A stretch of 64,000 nt of DNA from Solirubrobacteraceae bacterium (GCA_025449845.1 JANWIP010000010.1:103836-167835), one strand, 5' to 3'. Counted from the stretch's first letter, positions 1-9,535 are shown. The notes: generated from the letters alone by a model not told the origin. Numbers and translations are program-made.

Positions 1-52
1 GGTGCGCCGACGGGTAGTCGGACTGGTTAGACCTCAAGTTCGCGATCGCCAA

Positions 53-1162
53 CTACGCCGCTGCACGCCACGCCGGATGAGCTTTGGTACGCGCGGCCAG
101 CCGGTAGTGGTGCAGAGCCTGGTCGGGGTCGGAGGTGAAGAATAGGTTGCCGAGCATGTGATGAACCTGGGGGGCGTAGCGGGAGCGTTGCCGTTCGAGG
201 ATCCTCAGACCGGCCAGCGCGAGATCGTTCTCGCCTACCCGGGTAAGGACACGAGCGAGCGCGAGATCCCGTTGCACAGGGTCAAAGCCGCCGTAGCGGT
301 CCATCACCTCCCGCGGCAGATCCCAGGTCCAGGAGCCCGCAGTTCGCTGCCTGGCCAGCGCTTGGTCCAAACGGACGAGAACGGCCCGCGCGGAACGGGA
401 GAGGCTCTGCTCGAGGACGTCGATCGGATTGGGGTGCCTGACCAGGTTGACCCGTCCGGGGAGCGCTTCGATTAACCTTTGTAGCTCGCTCGGGACGGCA
501 GTCCGATGGCCTTCGGGCTGGTAGTGCAACCACGTCACCTCGCCGGCGGCATGAAGATAGGGCAGCACATCGCGGTCTCGGCCGCTGTAGCCGACAACCA
601 CCACATGCCGATCGGCGATAGCCGCCTTGAACTGCTCGCTCACGTGGCGCTTGAGACCGACGACATATTGGCTGATGAGTGTCGAGATGTAACGCGGCTG
701 GTGGCAATCGCCATGTAGATGAAGGACCGAGCGCCTGCGGCCTGCGCGCGCGATCGCCTGCTCCAGCAGCACGTCCTGGTTGGTCGTCACCAGCTGCCGG
801 GTCGGTGCCAGGGCGAGAACGACATGTGCCCGTGCAGCTACGGCACCGTTCAGCCCCCGGAAAGCCTCCACGAGTACCTGCGCGTCGAGATGGTGCGAGA
901 GCAGCTCTAGCACGAGCTCAAGGCGAAGATCGGGCTCGCGACCCGAGTGCCACTTAAGCGCTTTGCCAACCGCGTCGGGTGGCGCCTGTCCAAAGACCCG
1001 GCTCTGGGACCACACCTCCTTCAGCACACGGCCGGCGAGCTGCTGACCGTCCGGGAGGCCCGCCTTAGTCGAGATGCCCGCTCCGCATAGAACCGTCGGC
1101 CGTGTCGTCCTGGCGCGCACGGGCGAATGTTGCCCACCCGGCGACCCGGCGCGCGTATTCAC
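53..1162 (-). CDS. SIR2-like domain protein with TPR-like C-terminus
   Basis: This 369-residue protein has a SIR2-type NAD-binding signature: GAGIS near residue 28, TTNQD near 125 (the position of the sirtuin TQN-D motif) and HLHGD near 148 with the candidate catalytic His. It continues with VVVGYSGRD, typical of the SIR2_2 group rather than classical deacetylases. The C-terminal third is helical and TPR-like. In this family many members are NADase effectors of antiphage systems; that role is inferred, as no partner gene is visible here. The start is a GTG at 1162 and could lie further downstream, since the domain begins abruptly. The upstream neighbour is outside the window's readable genes. 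Confidence 0.7.
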   Translation of the reverse strand: MNTRAGSPGGQHSPVRARTTRPTVLCGAGISTKAGLPDGQQLAGRVLKEVWSQSRVFGQAPPDAVGKALKWHSGREPDLRLELVLELLSHHLDAQVLVEAFRGLNGAVAARAHVVLALAPTRQLVTTNQDVLLEQAIARAGRRRSVLHLHGDCHQPRYISTLISQYVVGLKRHVSEQFKAAIADRHVVVVGYSGRDRDVLPYLHAAGEVTWLHYQPEGHRTAVPSELQRLIEALPGRVNLVRHPNPIDVLEQSLSRSARAVLVRLDQALARQRTAGSWTWDLPREVMDRYGGFDPVQRDLALARVLTRVGENDLALAGLRILERQRSRYAPQVHHMLGNLFFTSDPDQALHHYRLAARTKAHPAWRAAA

Positions 1163-1265
1163 GGACGCCTGCCGAGGTCCGACGCACGCCGTTCATGCAC
1201 GGCGGAGGGCTGACGCGGGGAGTGTTGGGAAGGTCGGCGACTGGAGAAGGCGAGGGATCGTCCGG

Positions 1266-1935
1266 CTAGCCGACGAGCAGCTTGAAGCCGTGGTCCCACG
1301 AGCCCCGTGCGCCGCCGATCTTGACCCACGCGATGCAGATCGCCTCGAGCTCGCGCGAGCCTCCGATTCCGCCGATGTCAACCGGATCGGGCCAACCGAA
1401 GTCGGCCAGCACATCGCCGACCGTGCGCTTGGCGTCCTCGTCGTCTCCGGCGATCAGCATCGTCGGCTTGCCCTCGCTGAAGCTCGGGTCCACGAAATAC
1501 GCGTTGCCGATCGTATTGAACGCCTTGACCACCTTCGCTTCGGGCAGCGCGCGCTGGACGCGCTCGCCGAGCGAGTCTCACCTGAGATCGAGAGCTTCGG
1601 CGGAAAGCCACCGGAGAAGTCCAGCGGATTCATCGCGTCGATGACGACCTTGCCGCTGAACTTGCTGGGACTGCGTCAGCGATCACCTCCTCAGCGACAT
1701 CGCCCAGCACCCCCAGGACGAGCAGCTCGCCATGCTCAGCGGTTTCGGCGAACGTGCCGGCTGCGATGCCGGCTCCATCCCCAGACAGCCATTCGCGCAA
1801 CTCAGGCTTGTCCGGGTCGCGCGAACCGATCATCACGTCATGACCGCAACCGGCGAACCCCGCCGCCAGCCGCCGCCCGACCTCGCCGCTTCCCAGCACT
1901 CCCATCCGGCTCCGCGGCAGTCGCCCGCTCGTCAT
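1266..1935 (-). pseudogene. Broken NADPH-dependent F420 reductase-like gene
   Basis: The N-terminal part (ATG at 1935, preceded by a strong GAGGGAGGAGG site) encodes a Rossmann start (GVLGSGEVG) and a GSRDP segment typical of the F420-dependent NADP oxidoreductase family. The frame is lost near 1640. A second frame then supplies GKVVIDAMNPL and is lost near 1575, and the third piece (KAFNTIGNAYF to the stop at 1266) is again in family. Conceptually joining the three pieces gives a continuous reductase of about 220 residues, so two frameshifts separate an otherwise recognisable gene. Family members reduce or use F420 with NADP. It is a pseudogene here unless the indels are sequence errors. Confidence 0.75.
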
Positions 1936-2068
1936 GTCCGCCTCCTCCCTCTTTCGGGGACACCACAATCTAACGCAGCCGCGCGACCGTGGAGAATACG
2001 AGTCCGGCCTGTTCCCCGTCGCGGCTGCAAGCGGGCTCTCGTTCTGGCTCCTGGAGGCCACGACGAAG

Positions 2069-2443
2069 ATGCAGCAGGTCCGCTACTACCCACGGATGGG
2101 AGATATCGAGTTCATCGCCTACGAGCTATTTCGTGTGCACACGGACAGCGGTCCTGCGTCCTCGCCGCTCATCGGCTGGGGTTGGATGACAGCTGGGCAA
2201 CGGGTCCGTAAAGAGAAGAGCAAGGGCGACCCACGTGAACCGCATCCGTGGCCGAAGGATCTGGTGGGCTGCCCCTTTCGGCCGTGGATGTGGGCGCACG
2301 TTGCGTTCCCGCATCTCGTCGCTCTCGTCATGGGACGGTTCTGTTCGTGCTTGGGCTGCTGGGAGTGTTTGGCCCGATCTGAATGCCCGAGCATCCCCCT
2401 CGCCGACAGAAACCCACCGACTGCTCTTTCACATGGCAGGTAA
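2069..2443 (+). CDS. Possible small hypothetical protein
   Basis: This 124-codon frame between the reductase relic and the IS1182 element starts at ATG 2069 with a weak GGAGG about 12 bases upstream. Codon choice through the first ~90 codons is GC-ending and protein-like (Tyr, Trp and acidic residues mixed), but no known domain is recognised. Overlapping minus-strand frames exist over the same bases. The rest of 1940-2560 holds nothing else that I can support. Treat as a weak prediction. Confidence 0.25.
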   Translation: MQQVRYYPRMGDIEFIAYELFRVHTDSGPASSPLIGWGWMTAGQRVRKEKSKGDPREPHPWPKDLVGCPFRPWMWAHVAFPHLVALVMGRFCSCLGCWECLARSECPSIPLADRNPPTALSHGR

Positions 2444-2563
2444 CGGCTTGCCCGCGACACATAGACATAGGCAAGAGGAAGCACGCCAGCTCCTCGGCGG
2501 GACTACTGCCCTCATGGATCCGAGCGTGCCAGCCGGCGTAGAGCCACACTCTCGCTCCGGACG

Positions 2564-2576
2564 GTGGGTGTCGCGT
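2564..2576 (+). repeat. IS1182-type terminal inverted repeat (low-coordinate end)
   Basis: GTGGGTGTCGCGT, the exact inverted complement of 4276-4288. The four preceding bases (GACG) match the four bases after the other end. Confidence 0.8.
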
Positions 2577-2682
2577 AAAGGTTCGCGGTCGTGGCAGTAG
2601 CCGCGTTGGTAGAGGTGGTCGCTCGGGCGGCGGGCGTGTCGTTGAGGCCGGTGGGGTGGCGTTTGTAGCTGCTGGGCCTCCT

Positions 2683-4284
2683 TCAGGCCGCTGCGGTGGC
2701 TATCTGGTGTTTGTGGAGCTTCAGGAGGTTGTGGGTCGCGGTGATCAAGCGCCATTCCGAGAGCGCGGCCGATCGTCCTCGTCGGTGGAACTGGTTGATG
2801 CGCCGGTTGTGCTTGGTTTGTGCGAACACTGGCTCGACCATCGCCTTTCGTCGCCGGTAGAGCTGGTCGCCATATTCGGTCGCAAGTGCTTGGCGCATCG
2901 CCGTGTACCTTCCGCCTTGCCATCCCGGCCGCGGGGTCTGGCGCTTGCCGGCGTCCGGCGGGATTAATACCTGCACGTGCTCGTCGGCCACGACATGGTC
3001 CATCTGCTGCTCGTTCCAGTAGCCGCTATCGGCGACGGCGACCGCAGGAATATCAGTGACACCAATCGTCTGGAGTTCGCGCTTGGTCGCCTTGACCATC
3101 GGCTCAAGGTGACCAAAGTCCGGTGAGCTTGCGCTCACCTCGGCCGCGAGCACGATCTGTTCCTCGGTGACGACGGCCTGGACGTTGTATCCCTGGGTGT
3201 AGCTGCGCGGCGTCTTCACATTCCGCGAGTCCAGGTCGGTCGTGTTGATCTTCCCCGGCGGGATATCGGGTGGCCCATATGGCTTCGGCGGGCGACTGAG
3301 TCGTCGGCCTTGCGTGTCTCGTCCGTGCTCGCGGTAGTGCTCGTATGCCTCGTTCGCCGCACGCTCAACGTCGAGGTCTTGCGCCATTCGGCGCTCGGCC
3401 TCCAACAGCCGCTGCGCACGCGAACGGACGATCGGCTTCGCCTCCCGCCGGCGATGCTCATCGAGCTGGTGACGGGCCTCACGCAGCCAGCCCTCACGAC
3501 CCTGAGTGCGAGCCACGATGACATCAGAGTCAAGCTCGATCTTCACCTCGGCCACCTCTACCTCGCCGGCAGCCTCGCTCGGCGCGCTCGCGTTCTTCTC
3601 GCGCTCGAGCTTTCGCTTCGCCTCCGCCAGCGCGGCACGACGGCCCTCCCGCGTGCGCAGATGCTCGGGCAGCTCATCGCCACGATCCTGCCCGTAGAGC
3701 CCGTCCTCGGCCGCGTCGATCTCGCCGGCCTCCTTCAAGATCTCCCGCGCGAGCTGCTCATAGTCGAGGTTTGAGTGATGCTAGGCATTCGCGTGAACCT
3801 TCGTGCCATCGATCGCGACCACCCCGACCTTCACCAACCCCGCCTCCTTGCACAACGAGAGCACTGAGCTGAACAGCTCAGCCAACGCGTCCTCGTGGCG
3901 GACACGGAACCTCGCGATCGTGGCGTGATCCGGTGTCTGCTGTGCCGCGATCACGCGGTAGGCGACATCCTCCACGCAGCGCCGCTCGATCCCCCTCGAG
4001 GAGCGTTCGCCCTGCGCGTAGGCGTACATCAACAGCGCCACCATCATTGAAGGCTCAAACGCCGCCCGGCCCCACCCATCCTGGCGGTAGGACCCATAGA
4101 ACGCCGCCAGATCCATCTCCTCAACCGACGCCAACACGAACCACGCCAGATGGTCCTCCGGCAGCCAATCCCGCGGGTCCGGCAGCATCAAGAACGCCTG
4201 CTCACGATCACACGCCAAGAAGTTCATAGCCATGCCCTGAAGTCTCTTAATCTGCTCGGACAAACCGAGGGGTTCACGCGACAC
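2683..4284 (-). pseudogene. IS1182-family transposase interrupted by one amber codon
   Basis: The first part (168 codons) has the DUF772 N-terminal transposase domain, ending KVHANA, where a TAG stands at 3781-3783. The same frame then continues without any shift as HHSNLDYEQLAREI and runs 351 residues past the next Met through a DDE_Tnp_1-type catalytic domain (VAVADSGYWNE, DAGKRQTPRPG, EPVFAQTKHNRRINQF). In related transposases the interrupted place reads HANASHH, so a Ser codon TCG to TAG change explains the stop with a single substitution. The full reading is about 533 residues, normal for the family. It is non-functional unless the amber codon is read through. Confidence 0.85.
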
Positions 4285-4288
4285 CCAC
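4276..4288 (-). repeat. IS1182-type terminal inverted repeat (high-coordinate end)
   Basis: Inverted copy of 2564-2576. The longest transposase reading frame begins inside this repeat (GTG at 4284), so the true translation start is probably further in, for example ATG at 4233. Confidence 0.8.
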
Positions 4289-4361
4289 GACGAGATCCGC
4301 TTGTAGCTCGCCAGCAGTGCCGCCGCGCTGCTTGGATCAGGGCGCGGCGGCTCTGCCCGCC

Positions 4362-4748
4362 TTACGGCCGAGGCGTCCTCGTTCCGCCGGGCAGCTCGTT
4401 CAGCACGATGCGGGCGATCTCGGCCATGCCCGCGGCCCGATTGAGCACTTGGGCTGATCTTCCGGCCGGCTCATCGATCAGCTGGAGCACGTAGGCCAGC
4501 AACCGCCGGAAGATCGAGCGGATCTCATCCGAGGCCAGCGTGATGGCATACACCTCCTTCTTGCCCTTCGGCTCCCACCCGATCTGATCGAGCAGGCGCA
4601 TATCCTCCTCGAACCGGCTGCGCAACCGTCGGGCAAGCACCAGCTCGCTGCCCCGGATGAGCGTGGTCATATCCGCCACCGCGCCTACATCAACCAGGAG
4701 GTACTGGTACACCTCGTCCCGCTGAGAATCCGCCAACAGTATGCCCAT
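4362..4748 (-). CDS. Conserved-looking hypothetical protein
   Basis: A 128-residue frame. ATG 4748 has GGAG six bases upstream; a GTG at 4754 overlaps that site and is less likely. The protein is mostly helical, with charged segments (SRFEEDMRLLDQIGW, EIRSIFRRLLAYVLQLIDE) and a short Pro/Arg tail. I do not recognise a family. It sits 70 bases beyond the IS1182 element and is divergent from the AT-rich island. The 4755-5006 stretch upstream is noncoding; base composition changes there to clearly lower GC. Confidence 0.5.
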   Translation of the reverse strand: MGILLADSQRDEVYQYLLVDVGAVADMTTLIRGSELVLARRLRSRFEEDMRLLDQIGWEPKGKKEVYAITLASDEIRSIFRRLLAYVLQLIDEPAGRSAQVLNRAAGMAEIARIVLNELPGGTRTPRP

Positions 4749-5006
4749 CTGCACTCCATTCGGGTCAGGGCCGGGCCGTCAGCCCGGCCACCATTACGGA
4801 AGACCCGATGAAGCCATGAGCGGCGGTGATAGGGCAAGGTGTGGTGCCTACACATCCCGATAAGGCTGCGCCACCTGATTACAAATCGAGGGCGATTAAT
4901 AGAGATAGCCTCCAGGACACCGGGGCAAACAAGAAACAAGCCTTGCTTCGATTCCCGTAATACTAGATACTCATGTTATCGGATTCTATTACTTGAGAGG
5001 ACTTCT

Positions 5007-6521
5007 GTGAGTACTAGCTCACAATCTATCGTCACATCTGGGGCAACGGCAACCTCTAGACGGCAGCGCGTAATCAGCGACATTATTCCCAAGATAGACC
5101 TACGCCCGTTTATCGGCGGATGCTTTGTGGAGTCCCGGTCTAATGACATGCTCACGGTAAACGATCCAATGACGAACAAGACACTCGTGTCAATGCCTTG
5201 TCCGAACGACCAAGACATTCTCCACGCGGTAGCGACTGCCCGATCTGCCTTTGACTCAAATAACTGGCCTGGCTCTCATCCCCGCAGTCGAGCAAGCCTA
5301 CTTTACAAGCTTGCTGAGCTGGTGGAGCAAAATCTAGAGGTGCTCGCCTTGCTCGAGGCAACGGATACAGGTAAGAGATTGACTGCCGTATCGGCCTGGG
5401 ACATTCCCAATGCCGCAGAGGTATACCGCTACTATGCTGGCTGGGCAGACAAGATCACTGGAAGACAGTTGCCCAGCCCTGGCGGGGTAACGATGTTCAC
5501 CAAGCGAGAGCCGGTCGGAGTTTGCGCAGCAATCATTCCGTGGAACTTCCCGTTCCCGTGTATCGCATGGAAGATTGCTCCTGCCCTTGCTGCGGGGTGC
5601 TGCGTCGTGGTAAAGACGCCTGAGCGAGCCCCACTCTCCGGCCAGTATCTAGCGGATCTTATTCAGCAGGCCGGTTTCCCTCCGGGAGTGGTCAATATTC
5701 TGACGGGTATTGGCGAGCACGCTGGCCGTAACCTCGTGAGTAACCCCGATGTGGACAAGATTACCTTTACCGGCGAAGCAGCAACAGCATCTGAGATTGC
5801 CAGAAGCTCTGTGGCGCATCTGCCACGCCTAACCTTAGAGCTTGGGGATAAGACGCCCAATGTAATCATGCCAGACGCGGATCTTGATGTCGCGGTGCCG
5901 GCCGCAGTAAGTGCGATGTTTGGTGTCTCTGGGCAGAACTGCTGTGCCGGTAGTCGCTTGCTGGTTGATCATGCTATCGCATCGGAGGTGGTTGAGCGCA
6001 TAGCCACTGCGGCACATAACCGCATTCTTGGCGACCCACTAGACGATTCCACCGAACAAGGGCCCCAGATCGATCGTCTCCATGTTAAAAGAATTCATAG
6101 CTACGTTACACACGCGGTTGATAGCGGCGCCAAGTGCGTTGTTGGAGGAGGACCGGCAGGCGATGGTCAGTTCTTTGCTCCCACAATAATCACGGATGCG
6201 ACGCCCGATATGGCGATATACCACGAGGAGGTGTTTGGTCCGGTTGGCACAGTCCATGTGTTTTCTGGTCTTGACGAGGCAATTCGCATCGCAAACGATC
6301 GACGCTTTGGTCTCGCTGCGGCAATCTGGACGTCCGATCCTAAAGCTGCCGAGCGCTTCTCGTGCTCCGTCCGCACAGGAACCTGTTGGATAAATTGCTA
6401 CGAATATTTTGATACCGTCGCGCCGTGGGGCGGCACGAAGCTATCAGGAATGGGCCGTGAGCTTGGCGCTGAGGGGCTTGACGAGTTTCTTGAGACGAAG
6501 ACCGTAGTCCGTGCGATCTAG
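5007..6521 (+). CDS. NAD(P)-dependent aldehyde dehydrogenase
   Basis: A 504-residue protein of the ALDH superfamily, oxidising an aldehyde to its acid with NAD(P). The general-base Glu is at about 278 (LELGDK) and the catalytic Cys at 312 (GQNCCAGSR), with the spacing seen in classical ALDHs; PWNFP and FTGEA mark the cofactor fold. LELGDK replaces the usual LELGGK. I chose GTG 5007 because GAGAGG lies six bases upstream and conserved sequence begins soon after; the open frame extends back to 4839 without family similarity. It is first of four co-directional genes, and the codons are much less GC-rich than in flanking genes, suggesting horizontal acquisition of the island. Confidence 0.85.
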   Translation: MSTSSQSIVTSGATATSRRQRVISDIIPKIDLRPFIGGCFVESRSNDMLTVNDPMTNKTLVSMPCPNDQDILHAVATARSAFDSNNWPGSHPRSRASLLYKLAELVEQNLEVLALLEATDTGKRLTAVSAWDIPNAAEVYRYYAGWADKITGRQLPSPGGVTMFTKREPVGVCAAIIPWNFPFPCIAWKIAPALAAGCCVVVKTPERAPLSGQYLADLIQQAGFPPGVVNILTGIGEHAGRNLVSNPDVDKITFTGEAATASEIARSSVAHLPRLTLELGDKTPNVIMPDADLDVAVPAAVSAMFGVSGQNCCAGSRLLVDHAIASEVVERIATAAHNRILGDPLDDSTEQGPQIDRLHVKRIHSYVTHAVDSGAKCVVGGGPAGDGQFFAPTIITDATPDMAIYHEEVFGPVGTVHVFSGLDEAIRIANDRRFGLAAAIWTSDPKAAERFSCSVRTGTCWINCYEYFDTVAPWGGTKLSGMGRELGAEGLDEFLETKTVVRAI

Positions 6522-6556
6522 CTGCACCCAAAGCTGGCGTTTTCACGGCTAGCACG

Positions 6557-7909
6557 ATGCCGAGCGGTTATCAGGCGCAGTTCCTCGAGCGCGTGGCCGT
6601 TCGGACTTTCCATGATCTATTAGATACCTGGATTGGCCCAGATTTTCCCGGCCCGTCCCGCCTGGAGCCTGACCTTCAAAAGATCGACGTGACTCACCAA
6701 ATGCCGGCTCTATCGGGTGACATAGGAATGATTCCCTTTAGCTGGCAAATCAAGGCTCGCAGTGCAGCCCCGCGTGAAGTCACTTCGGACCTGGTCCATG
6801 CACGCGCCTATCGGCTCCATCTGGAAAGGCACTATGTCACCGAACTCGCGGAAATGTCAAGACAAACATCATCGCTCTATTTGGCCCTTGCTATTGTTGA
6901 TGGACTAGGTGGCACGCCGATCGCCGAAAGGCCACCGACGAAGCGGTTTAGATGGTATATAGTGGATCTAAAGCAGTACTGTAGTCAGTTTGACCGTCAG
7001 CAAACACCTGCCTATGTTGATATCCCTGTACAAAATAGACTCAACTTAGCACTATTTTCACTATTGTGGTCAGCGAAATGGGTAAAGGCGTACTTTGAAC
7101 CGCTGCATCTCCATATCGTCGATTCGCCTCAAGCCATAGTCAGCCTCCTTAAGAGCTTTGCCACTGAACTCACTGACCTACGGGGACAAACCGGCATTCT
7201 ATTAGGGGATGCCGTTCCAGAGCTACCCCGCCTTGCTGACGTACTCAATCCTGAAACGTATCATACATATGCAGCACGCCTTGCAATTGTCGGTTCCTTA
7301 CGCAATATCACAGCAATGTTGCTTGAGAGCTCCGGCGCACACCGTATTGAAACATACAGCCCCGAGGCGTTAGCAGGATGCGTGAATCTATGGCTATTCT
7401 CGCGCACCTACCATGAGTTTATGCGCGCGACGCAGATACGCGGTAATTATAATAAGCGTCTGCTCCCATTTGCTCATTCTACCCTAGATGAAGTTCCACG
7501 ATTCTTTCTCGCTGCCCTGTACAACGTTAGACGACTCTATGGCACACTTAACGCAGAGGTAGCAATCGTCCAGATGCTAGGAGAGGACGGTCGTCAAGAC
7601 CATAGCTACTGGTCAGATGCGTTACGCGCTTTTCAATGGGTCGAAGTGGACGCTGATGGTTACGTACGGCTTAGCGAGAGCCATATTAGCGCTACTTCAA
7701 ATGACCTAGAATTTTTGCACGACGCCGAGGGCCAGGTTGTTGCCGCACATGGACTGAGCTTGCTTCGAGGAGGCACGTTTGGCGGACTTGCATATCCTGA
7801 TCTATGTCTCGAATCTGTCCGTCCTGCCTGTTTATTTCCAGAAGAAGACATCTTTTTGGAGCATCCCATAGAGCTGTGGAGTGCATCAAGCCTAAGCATG
7901 GACGTGTGA
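6557..7909 (+). CDS. DUF4365-like (nuclease-fold) protein of unknown role
   Basis: A 450-residue protein, 36 bases after the aldehyde dehydrogenase gene. Residues about 1-175 resemble DUF4365: an Asp (SGDIGM) followed about ten residues later by QIKA, the D...QxK arrangement of PD-(D/E)xK-like folds, then a region with VDIPVQNRLNLALF like the end of that domain. The C-terminal 270 residues are helical and match nothing I recognise. DUF4365 proteins are often linked to DNA or defence functions, which is odd in an otherwise metabolic cluster. Assignment is by motif reading only. Composition matches the low-GC island. Confidence 0.5.
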   Translation: MPSGYQAQFLERVAVRTFHDLLDTWIGPDFPGPSRLEPDLQKIDVTHQMPALSGDIGMIPFSWQIKARSAAPREVTSDLVHARAYRLHLERHYVTELAEMSRQTSSLYLALAIVDGLGGTPIAERPPTKRFRWYIVDLKQYCSQFDRQQTPAYVDIPVQNRLNLALFSLLWSAKWVKAYFEPLHLHIVDSPQAIVSLLKSFATELTDLRGQTGILLGDAVPELPRLADVLNPETYHTYAARLAIVGSLRNITAMLLESSGAHRIETYSPEALAGCVNLWLFSRTYHEFMRATQIRGNYNKRLLPFAHSTLDEVPRFFLAALYNVRRLYGTLNAEVAIVQMLGEDGRQDHSYWSDALRAFQWVEVDADGYVRLSESHISATSNDLEFLHDAEGQVVAAHGLSLLRGGTFGGLAYPDLCLESVRPACLFPEEDIFLEHPIELWSASSLSMDV

Positions 7910-7927
7910 GATGTCACACCAATAAAA

Positions 7928-8599
7928 ATGATAACGAGAAGACTAGATAACTATGCCTATTCAAAGATACGTACTCATACACTAGTAAACTACATCGGCC
8001 AACTTCGGGCATACTCGTATGCTGATTTAGTGCTCCTGGTCCTCGCCTGTGGGGGAAACACGGGAGATCTCGTCGTTATCAGTTTGCTTTGGTTTGGATT
8101 CCTGATCTTTCTAGAGTGGTGCCATCGAGATGCCGGGCGACTCACATGGCCGTGGATGGCCTGGGCAGCCCCGTGGATCATTGCGATCTGCCTAAGACCA
8201 GTCTCCAACCTTGTTGTCTTTGGTGTGCTTGCCGGAATCTACGCGTGCAAGAAAAGGACACGGATTCTGGGAGCAGTTGCCCCACTTGCCAACGGCGCTA
8301 TGAAGGCAGCGCTGATATCTACCATACCTTCAGTGCCCAGTAGTACATTAGTACTTGTAAGTGGCGTGATGGCCATTCGCAATCTCACCGGCGACATTCG
8401 GGATGCCGGAAAGGATGCGAGAGAAAACGTGCATACTATTCCAGTATTGGCTGGATATCGAGGCTCGCCTACTTGGATTTATCCAGCCTGCCTGGTCTCG
8501 ACTAGCGTGCTCTGGACAGTAAAGGGACATCTTCCATGGTGGGCACTTACTGCCGCTCTAGCGGTTGAGTTAACCACGTATCAACTTACACCACGATAG
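7928..8599 (+). CDS. Divergent UbiA-type prenyltransferase, membrane protein
   Basis: This 223-residue polytopic protein starts 18 bases after the preceding stop. The second Asp-rich motif of UbiA enzymes is recognisable (GDIRDAGKD, followed by VHTIPVLAG). The first motif, normally ND-x2-D-x3-D, is replaced by EWCHRDAGR, keeping only part of the acidic pattern. It is shorter than typical UbiA proteins (about 280-300 residues). Family members transfer isoprenyl groups to aromatic or other acceptors in the membrane, using Mg2+ held by the two motifs. The acceptor here is unknown, and the altered first motif makes activity uncertain. Confidence 0.6.
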   Translation: MITRRLDNYAYSKIRTHTLVNYIGQLRAYSYADLVLLVLACGGNTGDLVVISLLWFGFLIFLEWCHRDAGRLTWPWMAWAAPWIIAICLRPVSNLVVFGVLAGIYACKKRTRILGAVAPLANGAMKAALISTIPSVPSSTLVLVSGVMAIRNLTGDIRDAGKDARENVHTIPVLAGYRGSPTWIYPACLVSTSVLWTVKGHLPWWALTAALAVELTTYQLTPR

Positions 8600-8630
8600 C
8601 CTGTACGCTACAAAATCGGGAGCCCGACAT

Positions 8631-9404
8631 ATGCGGATGTCTAATAAGATAGCAGTGGTGACCGGAGCAGCCGGGGCCGTTGGAAGGGCCGTGGTTACGT
8701 TGTTTGCAAAAGAAGGAGCTTCTATCCTAGCCGTTGACAGCAGTAACACTGTTGCCCACATTGGTGCGTCTATTCCAGAAGTATCGACGAGCGTTGTTGG
8801 CCTTAAGGCCGACGTGACCGATGAGCGAGAATGGCGGGCGATTATCGAGACAGCCAAGCGCGCCTTTGGCCGTCTCGATGTATTAGTAACCTGCGCTGCG
8901 ATCATGCACCCGGAGGACGGCGGCATAGATGTTACGCCGAGCGACGTATGGGACCTGACAATGATCCACAATGTACGAAGTGTATGGCTTTCTTGCCGTG
9001 CAGTTCTTCCAGAGTTTGAACGACAAGGGGAAGGCGCCATTGTGAATATTGCCAGCATAGTCGCGTTACGCGGGTCGAAGAATCCCCAATTAGCCTACAC
9101 CGCTTCTAAAGGGGCAGTGGTTGCCTTAACTCGTGAGCTAGCAGTTGCGCATGCTCATCAGGGAATTCGGGTTAACACGGTATGCCCAGGTCCACTTGAG
9201 ACCGGCCTACTAGAGCAACACTTGCTAGACGAACGCACTGTCGAGACACGTATTGCCGCAATACCATTAAGAAGATTGGGTCGAGTGGATGAGGTGGCTG
9301 CTGCATGTCTTTATCTGGCCTCTGATGAGGCTTCCTTTACCACTGGCAGTGAGTTAATCGTTGACGGTGGAAGCGCGGCCTCCCTTGGGGATAATGCGCA
9401 TTAG
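8631..9404 (+). CDS. Short-chain dehydrogenase/reductase
   Basis: A classical SDR of 257 residues with TGAAGAVGR for dinucleotide binding, a catalytic Ser (NIASIVALRG), YTASK with the catalytic Tyr and Lys, and a C-terminal GSELIVDGG as in FabG-like enzymes. It follows the UbiA-like gene by 31 bases and ends the low-GC operon. ATG 8631 and ATG 8637 are both possible starts. Together with the aldehyde dehydrogenase it suggests an oxidative pathway on an isoprenoid or other lipophilic substrate; this is inference. Confidence 0.8.
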   Translation: MRMSNKIAVVTGAAGAVGRAVVTLFAKEGASILAVDSSNTVAHIGASIPEVSTSVVGLKADVTDEREWRAIIETAKRAFGRLDVLVTCAAIMHPEDGGIDVTPSDVWDLTMIHNVRSVWLSCRAVLPEFERQGEGAIVNIASIVALRGSKNPQLAYTASKGAVVALTRELAVAHAHQGIRVNTVCPGPLETGLLEQHLLDERTVETRIAAIPLRRLGRVDEVAAACLYLASDEASFTTGSELIVDGGSAASLGDNAH

Positions 9405-9535
9405 TAGCACGAGCATCAGCCATGATGGTGACCGGCCCCCGCTTGGTGGTCCCGGACCACTCCACGGGGGTCAGGCCAATGGGGCCGAACATCGAAGTAA
9501 CGTGAATCTGCGCGCATCGTTGGCCACTCGGCCAG

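Larger units (their letters stand above)
2564..4288 (-). mobile_element. IS1182-family insertion sequence with ITRs and 4-bp TSD
   Basis: The ends carry a perfect 13-bp terminal inverted repeat: GTGGGTGTCGCGT at 2564-2576 and its complement at 4276-4288. The element is about 1.73 kb and is flanked by GACG on both sides (2560-2563 and 4289-4292), consistent with a 4-bp target-site duplication. Its single gene is an IS1182-type transposase on the minus strand. The clean ends and duplication suggest a relatively recent insertion. Confidence 0.85.
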
